Below are positions 19,310-27,724 of a stretch of 64,000 nt of DNA, in pieces. Source of the DNA: Kovacikia minuta CCNUW1 (GTDB taxonomy: Bacteria > Cyanobacteriota > Cyanobacteriia > Leptolyngbyales > Leptolyngbyaceae); contig NZ_CP083582.1 in NCBI RefSeq assembly GCF_020091585.1, positions 4,970,536-5,034,535 of the forward strand, in the 5' to 3' direction. Under the pieces are notes generated by a model. The model had not been told where the DNA came from. It was given only the letters and a program-made list of their open reading frames with translations, and ran no database searches. The translations under genes and the position numbers were made by a program. Numbering within the stretch: position 1 is the first letter of the stretch; each line of letters starts with the position of its first letter.

Positions 19310-20051
19310 CTAAATAAACACTAATGGCTTGTCCTTCAACGGTGCAAAGGCTGCGGCATCAAATCGGTAAAGGCTGGCGGGTCGTCCTGCGCCCCTGGAG
19401 ACTTTGACTCCGGTATCTTCCAGGAACCCCAACTTAAGCAAGCGCGATCGAAAATTGGAATAGTCAGAGAAATTTTCACCCAAAACAGTGGTGTACAGCT
19501 GGTAAAGGTCGCTAAGCGTAAACAGTTCGGGTAGCACTTCAAAGGCAACGGGGCTATATTCCAACTTGTTTCGCAGGCGGCGATGCCCATATTCCAAAAT
19601 TTTGTTGTGATCAAAGGCAAGAGCAGGAACCTGATCGAGGGAATACCAGGCAATTCCGCTGACCCCGTCGGCAATCAGTTCTGCTTCGGCAAACCGCACC
19701 AGGGCAAAGTAGCTGACAGAGAGATAGCGGGAACTATGACCCGCTTTACGGGGAATTCGATCGGGATCTCCAAAAGTATAAAGCTGCTCCACGATATAGA
19801 TTTTTCACCCGAATTTTTTCTGCCAAGATCCGGTAGGCAGCGTCTTCCAGGGATTCTCCTTTTTGCACCAGTGTTCCCGGAAAACTCCATTGCCCCAGAA
19901 AAGGTTCCTCCTGTCGCATCACCAGCAACACCAACAGTCGATTTTGGGCAGTATCGACCGAGAAGATCACATTCTCAACCCCAACCCTGAAGTCAGCGAG
20001 AGGTTTGCGATCTAACGGATCGGCTGTTTTTCTCTGGCGTTGTCCTGCCAT
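19310..20051 (-). pseudogene. nrtR: NrtR-type NUDIX regulator of NAD metabolism, one-base frame break
   Basis: ATG 20051 opens a NUDIX domain (FRVGVENVIFSVDTAQNRLL, FLGQWSFPGTLVQKGESLED). The other frame continues EQLYTFGDPDRIPRKAG and ends in a winged helix (FTLSDLYQLYTTVLGENFSD, FRSRLLKLGFLEDTG, RGAGRPASLYRFD). Dropping one base at 19793 joins them as KNLYVEQLYTF. The NUDIX box is degenerate (Thr for the second Gly, YRILAEK in place of REUxEE), as in NrtR repressors that bind ADP-ribose rather than cut it. It sits directly after pncB and nadD, the expected targets. The identification is strong; the frame break may be an error. Confidence 0.82.
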
Positions 20052-20611
20052 GCGTATAGGTGTTCCCGGTGAATGTAGGCTGCGATCGGTGGCGTTAACC
20101 CCTCGGTTTCCCCCCCTTCACGATACGCGGTAGATGAGATATCTGGACCTGTCAGATCGGCGATCGTCACCCTCGCCCCCCTCCGCCTCAATTCTGCCAG
20201 AGCGGAGTCATTTACAGGATATCCGGGGCGGGGAATAACCAGTAAATCTACCTGCTCCAACACCTCATCAATGCGATACCAGTTGGGTAGCTGGAAGATC
20301 AGGTCCGACCCGATGACAAACGTCAGTTTTGCATCTTTCCAGCGCTGACTGGCAATCTCCAGGGTGTGATAGGTGCGAGGGCAGCCCAGCGTCGGATCAA
20401 GGTGGATATTATGTCGTGCAGGTTGAATCTCATCAATCAACAGTTGCAGCATCGCTATCCGATGGCTCAAGGATGTGGGATGGGACTTAAAAGGATTATC
20501 TGACGCCCAAACTGACACCCAGTCAAAATGCCAGGACAACCAGGTCAAGATTGCCTGATGTCCCGTGGTCGGTGGGTCTGCGCTGGTACCAAAGAGAGCG
20601 ATGTTGGGCAT
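20012..20611 (-). CDS. nadD: Nicotinate-nucleotide adenylyltransferase
   Basis: Forms deamido-NAD from nicotinate mononucleotide and ATP. ATG 20611 gives MPNIALFGTSADPPTTGHQA, with the nucleotidyltransferase GTSADPPTTGH (HxGH-equivalent) signature; earlier in-frame starts lie in repeat-derived sequence. The second motif ISSTAYREG corresponds to ISSTxxR. 199 residues, normal. It overlaps the nrtR start by 40 bp and follows pncB across a 196-bp heptamer tract. The three form an NAD salvage/synthesis operon. Confidence 0.92.
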   Translation of the reverse strand: MPNIALFGTSADPPTTGHQAILTWLSWHFDWVSVWASDNPFKSHPTSLSHRIAMLQLLIDEIQPARHNIHLDPTLGCPRTYHTLEIASQRWKDAKLTFVIGSDLIFQLPNWYRIDEVLEQVDLLVIPRPGYPVNDSALAELRRRGARVTIADLTGPDISSTAYREGGETEGLTPPIAAYIHREHLYAWQDNAREKQPIR

Positions 20612-20619
20612 GGAGGGAA

Positions 20620-20807
20620 GGGGGGAGGAAGTAGGTGTCAGGTGGTAGGGAGATAGGGGAGATGAAGGGGAAGATGGGGAAGGGGGGGGGAGGAGTTGGC
20701 AGTGAACAAGGAATAGGGAATAGGGAATAGGGAATAGGGAACAGTGCTTTACCCAAGGCTGATAACTGATAACTGATAACTGGAGACTGAGACCTACCAC
20801 CTACCAC
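20620..20807. repeat. Repeat tract between pncB and nadD
   Basis: GGGGAAGATGGGG-type purines, a GGAATAGGGAATAGGGAATAG run (20709-20738) and CTGATAACTGATAACTGATAAC (split units, 20759-20780), then ACCTACCACCTACCACC at 20791-20815. Repeats interrupt an otherwise tight operon. Confidence 0.7.
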
Positions 20808-22142
20808 CTACCACCTTTTTCGTGTTTTCTGCGTCAAAGCCACCAGTTCTGCTGATGGTTCGATGGGGGGGGAGGTGGGCTGCTGAATTTGGCGGGTTTG
20901 GGCCGGGAGGCTGGTGATTGATCGTGCTGTACGCTCAGCGATCGCATCCAGAGGTTCGGAAAATTGGGTGCGTTGTCCCTGTTTCATTACCAATTGCAAC
21001 AAGGAGTGCTGATCTTGGGGGGATTCGGTAATTAAACCAAGCCGATCGCCCTGAACCAGACCGTTCTCATAGCGACGGAAGATTTGTTTTCGTCCGGGAT
21101 AGGTGGTTTTGCCGCTCGCTTCTTTCATCACCGGAATGCCGTTAATTTCAACCAACTTGTAAACACCATTGACGGGTGAACCTGTTACCAACTGGGTGCC
21201 CAATCCGTAACCATCAATGCAGGCTCCAGCCGCTTTTAACTCCGCAATTTTGTACTCATCCAGATCACCGCTGGCAAAGATGGGAATGTCGGGCAAAATT
21301 TTTCGCACCTGTTGGGAAAGGGAGAGTAAATCGCCTGAATCAATTCGCACCCCAGATAGGTGCATCTCGCCAGCCTGGAGCTTGGCAGCAATTTGGTGAG
21401 CGGCAGCGATCGTGTCATAGGTATCAATTAATAGGGGTGCACTGGGGAAGTAGCGATGAAAAGCGGTAAACGCTTCGGCTTCGCTGCCTTCCGTTGCTGC
21501 CAGTGCCATCACCAGGGAATGAGCCATTGTGCCAACCGGTTCCCGCCCCAATTTGACCGCAGCCAGCACATTCGAGGTCGCATCCAGACCGGATGCCAGC
21601 GCCGATCGAGCCGCCCAAAGGGATGCCTGGGGGCTGAATGCCCGCCGCGTACCAAACTCAAACAGGGTTGCCTCCGGTCCTGCTACATCGCGCAAACGAG
21701 CCGCACGGGTAGCAATCAGCGTCTGATAGTTCAGGGTATTGAGCACGTAGGTTTCAGCAATTTGTGCCTGCCAGAGCGGTGCTTCGATGCGCAGCAGTGG
21801 TTCGTTGGCAAATACAGCGGTTCCCTCCGGCACTGCCCAGACATCGCCTGTAAAGCTTGCGTTTGCCAAAAGTGCCCAGAATTGTTCTGGTGCATGGGCA
21901 AAAATTCCGGTGTCCTGGAGTGCTTTAATTTGCTCTGAACCAAAGTGAAAATGCTCCAGGTAATCCAGTGCTTGCTCCAGTCCCATTGCAATCAAATACC
22001 CAAAGTCCTGCGGTAAGCGACGGGTAAACAATTCAAAGCTGGCTTGCTGCTGATCCAACTCTTCGCCAACGTAGCAGGCGGTCATTGTCAGTTGGTAAAG
22101 ATCGGTCAGCAACCCGTACTCCGCCGAAGTCAGGTTCAGCAT
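20808..22142 (-). CDS. pncB: Nicotinate phosphoribosyltransferase
   Basis: Salvages nicotinic acid to nicotinate mononucleotide. ATG 22142 (MLNLTSAEYGLLTDLYQLTM) is chosen because AGGA lies 7 bases upstream and YGLLTDLYQLTM is the conserved start. An upstream ATG at 22211 is in frame but lacks a ribosome site, and a TTG at 22262 lies above the likely promoter. Motifs: FEFGTRRAFSPQ, LVMALAATEGSEAEAF, GVRIDSGDLLSLS and DGYGLGTQLVTG. The C-terminal 40 residues are Pro/Gln-rich and less conserved. Length about 444. First gene of the NAD block. Confidence 0.93.
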   Translation of the reverse strand: MLNLTSAEYGLLTDLYQLTMTACYVGEELDQQQASFELFTRRLPQDFGYLIAMGLEQALDYLEHFHFGSEQIKALQDTGIFAHAPEQFWALLANASFTGDVWAVPEGTAVFANEPLLRIEAPLWQAQIAETYVLNTLNYQTLIATRAARLRDVAGPEATLFEFGTRRAFSPQASLWAARSALASGLDATSNVLAAVKLGREPVGTMAHSLVMALAATEGSEAEAFTAFHRYFPSAPLLIDTYDTIAAAHQIAAKLQAGEMHLSGVRIDSGDLLSLSQQVRKILPDIPIFASGDLDEYKIAELKAAGACIDGYGLGTQLVTGSPVNGVYKLVEINGIPVMKEASGKTTYPGRKQIFRRYENGLVQGDRLGLITESPQDQHSLLQLVMKQGQRTQFSEPLDAIAERTARSITSLPAQTRQIQQPTSPPIEPSAELVALTQKTRKRW

Positions 22143-22242
22143 CAGATTTTCCTGCCGCTCTAAGGTTGCATGGGTGGAATTGGTATTCAGTAGATCTACA
22201 AGAGCGCCCATCGGGTGGTTCAATGAGTAATGTAGTTTTCCA

Positions 22243-22248
22243 ATTATA
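22243..22248 (-). promoter_or_regulatory. Likely -10 box of the pncB-nadD-nrtR operon
   Basis: On the minus strand TATAAT sits about 100 bases before the pncB ATG at 22142. A start site a few bases downstream would exclude the TTG at 22262 as initiator. No NrtR operator is claimed. Confidence 0.4.
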
Positions 22249-22610
22249 GTTAAAGAAACCAAAATTCGGTAGTCATAAAGATTAAATTCAGAATTGACGC
22301 AAAATTCTTGGCTTCTATACGCGATAGTTTACGTTGCTCGAACTTCTTACCAGAAACTGAATATCAAAACACCTTATACCCAAGATCACAGATCTGGCTG
22401 CGATCGTCTCTTTGATCTCAAAAGTCCTTTAAGAAGCAGAAACATTCCGAGCTTTCCCTGCTCCCGCAGCAAATCAATTATAGTGATTTTTATTAAAATT
22501 CGGTGTTTCTATCGTGTATTCAAGGAGTGTTACTTTGCCCCACTCCTTGACCCGCAAACAGTATCTACAACAGATATGTGATTAGATCGCAAATTTCTTA
22601 GGAATGTTAC
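22249..22610. other. AT-rich spacer without recognised content
   Basis: Upstream region of pncB and beyond; the 95-codon frame at 22294-22581 has no ribosome site or family features and was not called. Confidence 0.4.
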
Positions 22611-22680
22611 TAAGGATCTCGAATTAAATCATATCGGCAATTCCAGGCGTAAGGGCTTGGCATTCGGCAAATAGGATTCT
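22611..22680 (+). repeat. Dispersed repeat family 1, copy D (one arm)
   Basis: Shares GGATCTCGAATT, CGGCAATTCCAG, CGTAAGGGCTTGGCATTCGGCA with copies at 31783-31930 (inverted) and 45755 onward. The distal arm is absent, so this is a truncated copy. Confidence 0.75.
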
Positions 22681-22846
22681 TTCATCTTTTCGAGACGGAG
22701 AAGAGTTGGAGTCGTCAATCCAATATTTCAGATGACACAGAATTAATTGCTCCTAGGAAAGGAATTCAGGATCGATTCGGATCAACTTCTGCTAGAATAC
22801 TCAAGCAAAATTCCTTCTTGCCGCTTTCTCTTCTCCTGATGCAGTC

Positions 22847-23197
22847 ATGAGTGTTGAACAAAAAATTGATCAGATGGACAGCAAAATAGAAATCCTCATT
22901 GATCAGGTTGGCAGAATGACCGAGGGCATCACTGAAATGCGAATCGCGATGAGAGAGGAAAACGCCGCTCTGCGAGCAACGATGAGAGAGGAAAACGCCG
23001 CTCTGCGAGCAACAATGAAAGAGGAAAACGCCGCTCTGCGAGCAACGATGAAAGAGGGTTTTGATGACTTAAAGGCAACGACTGAGCGGCAAGCTAAGAA
23101 TATTGAGCAGCTAGCAACTGTTGCGGCTGCTTTAGCGGCAACGACCGATCGCCAGTCCAAAATATTGGAACAGATGTTGCGGCAACCAAAAAGGTAA
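22847..23197 (+). CDS. Coiled-coil protein with 11-residue repeats (116 aa)
   Basis: ATG 22847. The product begins MSVEQKIDQMDSKIEILIDQ and is entirely helical. Residues about 35-70 hold three near-identical copies of MREENAALRAT/MKEENAALRAT plus a partial fourth. A hendecad (11-residue) period fits a right-handed or straight coiled coil. There is no membrane helix or enzyme motif. It resembles the small multicopy DUF-type coiled-coil proteins of cyanobacteria. Function unknown; convincing as a gene because the repeat is perfectly in frame and codon use is normal. Confidence 0.75.
   Translation: MSVEQKIDQMDSKIEILIDQVGRMTEGITEMRIAMREENAALRATMREENAALRATMKEENAALRATMKEGFDDLKATTERQAKNIEQLATVAAALAATTDRQSKILEQMLRQPKR
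22947..23057 (+). repeat. 33-bp in-frame tandem repeat
   Basis: Three full units and a fragment, differing at one or two bases, e.g. GAGGAAAACGCCGCTCTGCG in each. They encode the hendecads of the coiled-coil protein. Confidence 0.9.
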
Positions 23198-23454
23198 GCG
23201 ATATGACCGATGCAGGTCGCAGGTAATAGGGCTGAGACAACTCATATAACTGGGTTTAACGGCTCTGGCTGAATCTGCACCTTATCGCCGTTTTCATTTG
23301 CATTCACCACACCCTACACCCCACACCCCACACCCCAATTCACAAGTTGTAGCTGATTGATTTGAAAATCGCTGTAATTTAGTTCCCATGCCAAGAACAA
23401 TTGACTTACCCTGTGCGTCGGTATTTCTATCCTATTTCAGGCAATGCTGGACAC

Positions 23455-24198
23455 ATGGGTTCTCTACTACTTGCAGTATTTAAAGCACCTCAACCCACCA
23501 GGGGTGTTGCAATTGCGTCGTTGCTCTTTTTAGTGAGTTGCTCAAAAGTTGATCTAGAAGTATTTCAGGTCACATCCTCCCCAACCCAGCCCGCTTCTCC
23601 TGCTGTCCCATCCGTTCAGCAAATTAACGATCGCAGCCTGGTTCAGACCATTCCTTTGTCGGAAACTCTGGTGATTCCAGGGGAGCGGGTTGGCCCCGTT
23701 ACCCGCAATACGAGTCGAGAAGAGTTATCGAAGATGTTTGGCACTGCCCGTTTGCACGATCGCACCCTTTCCGACCCTGAAGGGATGGACACCTATCCTG
23801 CCACCACAGTCGATCTGGGTTCTAAGCAATCCTTCACGGTAATTTGGAAAGATGCAACCCAGACCCGTCCAGCCTATGTGCGCGACCTTGGTTCTGACTG
23901 GCAAACTCCCGAAGGAATTAGCATCGGAACATCTTTTGCTGACCTCCGCAAACAGTTGGGTGAGTTTCAGCTTTACGGACTCGATTGGGACTATGGCGGT
24001 TCAGTTACCCTCCTGGGCACCAAACTCTCCCAATACTACGGAAAACTGACTCTACAGGTAAAAGCAGATCCTAATGCCGCTAAAAAATTTCCAAAAGATT
24101 ATCGAGCAGTGATTGGCGATCGGCGATTCTCTTCCACTAACCCCCACTGGAAGCGACTGGGAATGCATATTGCTGAAATAACTGTGGTGCTGAATTAA
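23455..24198 (+). CDS. Putative lipoprotein (247 aa)
   Basis: ATG 23455 (MGSLLLAVFKAPQPTRGVAI) is preferred to the TTG at 23401 because it places the start just before the leader; the leader ends ASLLFLVSC, an LVSC lipobox. The mature part has a Pro/Ser/Thr-rich spacer, then a folded domain (TRNTSREELSKMFGTARLHD, GISIGTSFADLRKQLGEFQL) with two copies of a '(E/D)L-x-K-x-G' type element, suggestive of an internal duplication. Family not recognised. Likely on the outer or plasma membrane, periplasmic side. Confidence 0.72.
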   Translation: MGSLLLAVFKAPQPTRGVAIASLLFLVSCSKVDLEVFQVTSSPTQPASPAVPSVQQINDRSLVQTIPLSETLVIPGERVGPVTRNTSREELSKMFGTARLHDRTLSDPEGMDTYPATTVDLGSKQSFTVIWKDATQTRPAYVRDLGSDWQTPEGISIGTSFADLRKQLGEFQLYGLDWDYGGSVTLLGTKLSQYYGKLTLQVKADPNAAKKFPKDYRAVIGDRRFSSTNPHWKRLGMHIAEITVVLN

Positions 24199-24396
24199 GG
24201 CAGATGGCAGGGGATAAGGATGAAGGATGAAGGATGAAAGGAAGGCAGAGGGCAGAGGGCAGAGGGCAGAGGGCAGAAGGTAAGGGGATGGGGAAGATGA
24301 TGAGATGAGGGGATGGGGTGAAGCGGTGGAGGATGAGAATCAGTTTTTTTATCCTTTATCCCTTATCCTTTATCCCTGATCCCTAACTCCTAACTC
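24199..24396. repeat. GGCAGAG/GGATGAA repeat spacer
   Basis: GGATGAA units (24218-24238), a run of about five GGCAGAG heptamers (24243-24275), then the pyrimidine complement (ATCCTTT, 24350-24385). Flanks the end of two convergent genes. Confidence 0.75.
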
Positions 24397-24828
24397 CTAA
24401 CTCCTACCTCCTACCCCAAATTCCCGCCAATCGCCCCTAGCGCAAGCGGGATATTGTGATTGGTAGGGGCTGGAGCGCTTACCGAATAGGGTATAACGAT
24501 TGTCGCGCACCTGTTCGTAGATGCGATCGCCCGTCCACTTAACTCCTGGCATTGCCCGGTAGGCTTTCACAAATAGATCGCCAAGCGGTAACAAGCGTCC
24601 AATTTCCTCTGCCGCATCACTTCCCTGCCAGCGTTGTTCAGGGAAATCGGCATTGATCAAAATCATCCCCATTTCACAATCCTGAGGAGTAATGCCCCAC
24701 TGATTCAGAGTGGATTGATCCTGCATCGGGGTGTACTGAAACTTCTCCCCCCGATCCAGCGTTTCCAGAAGCTGAACCAACGAGACACAAAGGTTGCAAT
24801 GGCTGTCGTAGATTACGAAGTAGGTCAT
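24397..24828 (-). CDS. DCC family (DUF393) thiol-disulfide oxidoreductase-like protein
   Basis: 143 residues from ATG 24828: MTYFVIYDSHCNLCVSLVQL. The YDSHCNLC segment is the D-x-x-C-x-x-C signature (thioredoxin-like active site) of the DCC family. Downstream FQYTPMQDQSTLNQWGI and RAMPGVKWTGDRIYEQVRDN fit the family. Physiological partner unknown. The C-terminal few residues come from the GGTAGGTGG repeat region. Confidence 0.85.
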   Translation of the reverse strand: MTYFVIYDSHCNLCVSLVQLLETLDRGEKFQYTPMQDQSTLNQWGITPQDCEMGMILINADFPEQRWQGSDAAEEIGRLLPLGDLFVKAYRAMPGVKWTGDRIYEQVRDNRYTLFGKRSSPYQSQYPACARGDWREFGVGGRS

Positions 24829-24990
24829 AAGAGAAGTGGTAGGTGGTAGGTGGTAGGTAAGAGTGTTGAGTCGGAAGAGGGAGAGGGGGGATTATGAATT
24901 ATGAATTGGTCATTCGTCATTCGTCATTCGTCATTTGTATCTACCACCTGACACCTGACACCTACCACCTACCACCTATTCCCTGAATTC
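24829..24990. repeat. GGTAGGT repeats and CATTCGT heptamers
   Basis: GGTAGGTGGTAGGTGGTAGG lies at 24838-24857, CATTCGT units at 24911-24936, and CACCTGACACCTGACACC plus ACCTACC runs at 24944-24977. No gene. Confidence 0.7.
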
Positions 24991-25090
24991 TAACAACAAT
25001 GGTGCTTTCAGTTACAGTTGCGGGTTTGCAGGTAGTCAAGAATGGGAGACTAAGTAATTTCTGGTCGCTTCCGGGCTGGGTTCTAGAGCA

Positions 25091-26800
25091 ATGAAACCTC
25101 GCATTATTGTTTGTGGTTTGGGTCCAACAGGTTACAACATTCTCTGTTTGCTGCGGCAGCAGGGAGCAGATGTGGTGGGCATTCACAATCAACCGATTCC
25201 GGGGGAAGACAAGGATGTACTTGTTGGCGATGGGCGATCGGCGGCAACGCTTTTAGCAGCGGGTATTCGGGAGGCGCAGGCAATTGTTTTGGCCGATCGG
25301 GAAGATGGGGTGAATCTGGCAGTACTGATGCAGGCACGGGTACTCAATCCCCGCATCCGAATCGTGAATCGTTTGTTTAACACCAGCCTGGGCGATCGTC
25401 TCGACAATACCCTGCCCGACCATATCACCATGAGTGTGGCAGCGTTAGCTGCGCCCATTTTTGCTTTTGCTGCATTGGGCAATGCAGCGATCGGGCAGTT
25501 GCGGTTGTTTAACCAGACCTGGCCGATTCACGAGGAATATATAGAGGAAGGACATCCCTGGTGCGGGCGCAAGCTAAGTGAGCTGTGGGATGACCGCGAT
25601 CGCATGTTGATTTACTATTTGCCCGTTGATAGTCGCGTTGATTTGGTGACTGCTGTTACCAGAGGCATGTATTTACAGGTAGGCGATCGGCTCATTATTG
25701 GCACCAAACCCAGTGTGCGGCAGACCCAGCGATCGCTGACCCGCAAACTTTCCAAGCTGGCACTGGGGTTAAAATATCTCCGGCAGCATAGCCGTCCCCT
25801 GCTAGCAGGAACGATGCTGCTGCTGGCAGTTATCTTTATCAGCACACTCACTTATATCTCTTCCGTCTTACATGCCTCTCCGATTGATGCCCTCTATTTT
25901 TCTGTTGGCATCATTACAGGTGCGGGGGCAAACGATATCGGCGTCGATCGCGCTCCTGCAAGCCTGAAGCTATTTACCGTGATTACCATGTTGGTGGGTG
26001 CTGCCATCATTGGTTTGTCCTACGCGCTTCTAAACGACTTTGTTTTGGGCACCCGCTTCGATCGCTTCTGGGACGCTGCCCGCCTGCCGCAACGGGGGCA
26101 CTTTATCGTTTGTGGGTTGGGTGGAGTTGGGGTTCAAATTGTCAGCCACCTCTGTAGCTATGGACATGAAGTGGTAGTGATCGAACAAGACCCCCATTGC
26201 CGTTTTCTCAACACGGTGCGGGCAATGAAAATTCCTGTGATTCAGGGAGATGCCAGCCTCCCCGCCACCCTTGCAGCCGCCCATTTTGAGCAAGCACAGG
26301 CACTGCTGGCAGTGACCAGCAACGACATGGCGAATCTGGAAATTGCCCTTAACGCCAAAGGGCTAAATCCAAAATCGTCTGTGATTGTGCGTTACCAGGA
26401 CCCAGAGTTTGCCCACATGGCACAAAAGGTATTTGAGTTCGAGGCAGTTTTTAGCCCAGCGGAACTGGTTGCCCCCGCCTTTACTGCGGCAGCGTTAGGT
26501 GGGCGCATCCTGGGGAACGGAATGACCGCAGATAGCCTCTGGGTTGCCCTTGCCACCGTGATTACCCCCGGACATCCTTTCTGTGGGCTACGGGTACAGG
26601 AGATTGCAACAGAAGCAGACTGCGTACCTTTGTACGTCGTGACCCGTTGCCAAACCATTCATGGTTGGGATTTGCTCGATATTTGTTTGAGTGCCGGAGA
26701 TGTTTTGTACCTGACCATGCCTGCCAGCCAATTGGAGTTGTTGTGGCGTTCCGTTGCTTCCCCCTATGCCACCTCCGTTGAAATGGGCAGCAAAGGATAG
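25091..26800 (+). CDS. Ion channel-like protein with two RCK/TrkA-N modules
   Basis: 569 residues. An N-terminal Rossmann RCK_N (MKPRIIVCGLGPTGYNILCL) with TrkA-C, then two hydrophobic segments (LLAGTMLLLAVIFISTLTYI, LFTVITMLVGAAIIGLSYAL) bracketing a pore-like loop, then a second RCK (GHFIVCGLGGVGVQIVSHLC; IEQD acidic end of beta-2) and second TrkA-C. Domain order RCK-pore-RCK is a cyanobacterial arrangement. The pore loop reads GIITGAGANDIG, lacking the potassium filter TVGYG, so K+ selectivity is doubtful. NAD(H) or nucleotide likely gates it. ATG 25091. Confidence 0.85.
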   Translation: MKPRIIVCGLGPTGYNILCLLRQQGADVVGIHNQPIPGEDKDVLVGDGRSAATLLAAGIREAQAIVLADREDGVNLAVLMQARVLNPRIRIVNRLFNTSLGDRLDNTLPDHITMSVAALAAPIFAFAALGNAAIGQLRLFNQTWPIHEEYIEEGHPWCGRKLSELWDDRDRMLIYYLPVDSRVDLVTAVTRGMYLQVGDRLIIGTKPSVRQTQRSLTRKLSKLALGLKYLRQHSRPLLAGTMLLLAVIFISTLTYISSVLHASPIDALYFSVGIITGAGANDIGVDRAPASLKLFTVITMLVGAAIIGLSYALLNDFVLGTRFDRFWDAARLPQRGHFIVCGLGGVGVQIVSHLCSYGHEVVVIEQDPHCRFLNTVRAMKIPVIQGDASLPATLAAAHFEQAQALLAVTSNDMANLEIALNAKGLNPKSSVIVRYQDPEFAHMAQKVFEFEAVFSPAELVAPAFTAAALGGRILGNGMTADSLWVALATVITPGHPFCGLRVQEIATEADCVPLYVVTRCQTIHGWDLLDICLSAGDVLYLTMPASQLELLWRSVASPYATSVEMGSKG

Positions 26801-26859
26801 GACAAGGTTCTGCCTCCCCTTTGATTCATCGGATGCCATCTGCCGACCCACAAACCGGC

Positions 26860-26909
26860 TTGACATTCAAAAATTTTGTCGGTTATATTAGAGCAAGCGC
26901 TCGATATAA
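26860..26909 (+). promoter_or_regulatory. Sigma-70 promoter with overlapping palindromic operator upstream of tetR
   Basis: TTGACA (26860-26865), an 18-bp gap and TATATT (26884-26889). An imperfect palindrome, TTATAT..GAGC-AAGC-GCTC.ATATAA, spans 26883-26909 and covers the -10 and start. This is the standard place for a TetR autorepressor site. Confidence 0.6.
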
Positions 26910-26941
26910 ATAAGCCGACGCCCAAAACCCAGTGCCGAACA

Positions 26942-26965
26942 ATGCCTAAACCGAACAATGCCTAA
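26942..26965 (+). other. Seven-codon upstream ORF created by a 16-bp duplication
   Basis: CCGAACAATGCCTAAA occurs twice in tandem (26935-26950 and 26951-26966). The first copy's ATG (26942) reads seven codons and ends at TAA 26963-26965, overlapping the tetR start at 26958 in another frame. Confidence 0.6.
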
Positions 26966-27533
26966 AATTGTTGATTCAGAACAATATCGGAGTGAACTGC
27001 TCCACAAATGTTTTGATTTGCTTGCAGAAAAGGGCTATGCCAACGTCACAACGCGCCAACTTTCTAAGGAACTGGGTATTTCAACCGGCGCAATGTACCA
27101 CTACTTCCCCAGTAAAAAAGCGCTGTTTGAACAACTGGTTGAGGAGTTGGGACGGCAAGATGTGGCAGCATTACAGCAAATGGTTGTCGGGGCAAATACC
27201 CTGCATCAAAAGCTGGCAGCCCTGGAAAAGTACCTGATCGACAATGAGGATTACTTTATTAAGCAAACCGCCATTTGGACAGATTTCTGTATCAATTCGA
27301 ATGCCGGAGAAGTATCAAGTAATGCCGTGTTTAAGCGGGTCGATGAGCAGTATTGTCAGGCGATCGCGGCGGCACTGGGACTCAGCAATCCCCGTGTGAC
27401 TCAGTTCATCTGGACGTTGATCAACGGCGTATTGCTGGAGCAGGTCAGCCAGCGCGACTCGAAAGTTTTTGGGGAGCAAGTTCACCTGCTGATTGAAATG
27501 CTGACTGCCTATTTCGAGAAACTTCCGGGGTGA
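26958..27533 (+). CDS. TetR/AcrR family transcriptional regulator
   Basis: 191 residues. N-terminal HTH: LLAEKGYANVTTRQLSKELG then ISTGAMYHYFPSKKALFEQL, fully conserved. The C-terminal ligand domain is not assignable. ATG 26958 is used since it directly starts the family; the identical ATG at 26942 is out of frame. It heads a same-strand group with the Coq4-like and ABC membrane-domain genes. A palindrome similar to the one at its own promoter precedes the Coq4-like gene, so it probably controls both. Confidence 0.9.
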   Translation: MPKIVDSEQYRSELLHKCFDLLAEKGYANVTTRQLSKELGISTGAMYHYFPSKKALFEQLVEELGRQDVAALQQMVVGANTLHQKLAALEKYLIDNEDYFIKQTAIWTDFCINSNAGEVSSNAVFKRVDEQYCQAIAAALGLSNPRVTQFIWTLINGVLLEQVSQRDSKVFGEQVHLLIEMLTAYFEKLPG

Positions 27534-27672
27534 ATTTTTTCTGCCGCAAATTTCTCGGTGACGTAGGGGCAGGTTTTGCTAAAGGGCTGACTAAAATACT
27601 CCAATTATTTAACCAAACCTGCCTCATAAAAATTACGCATCACCGAAAAATTTCCAGGGTAGATTTTTTGGC

Positions 27673-27704
27673 TTTATTTATAACGAGCAGTCGATCTAAA
27701 TAAA
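27673..27704 (+). promoter_or_regulatory. 32-bp palindromic operator before the Coq4-like gene
   Basis: Arms TTTATTTA and TAAATAAA flank inner CGA and TCG with a 4-bp centre, fully symmetric in spacing. It overlaps a -10-like TATAAC (27679-27684). It shares GAGCA and TCGATnTAAATAA with the tetR promoter, pointing to the same regulator. Confidence 0.6.
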
Positions 27705-27724
27705 TCGTTTGGAGGAACATTTCG

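Noticed and set aside
22294..22581. 95-codon plus-strand frame in the pncB upstream region
   Set aside because: No ribosome site, no hydrophobic or domain pattern, overlaps the pncB promoter area.
22940..23060. Possible CRISPR-like array
   Set aside because: Units are contiguous 33-bp tandem repeats with no spacers and encode a coiled coil. No CRISPR array or cas gene was seen anywhere in the window.
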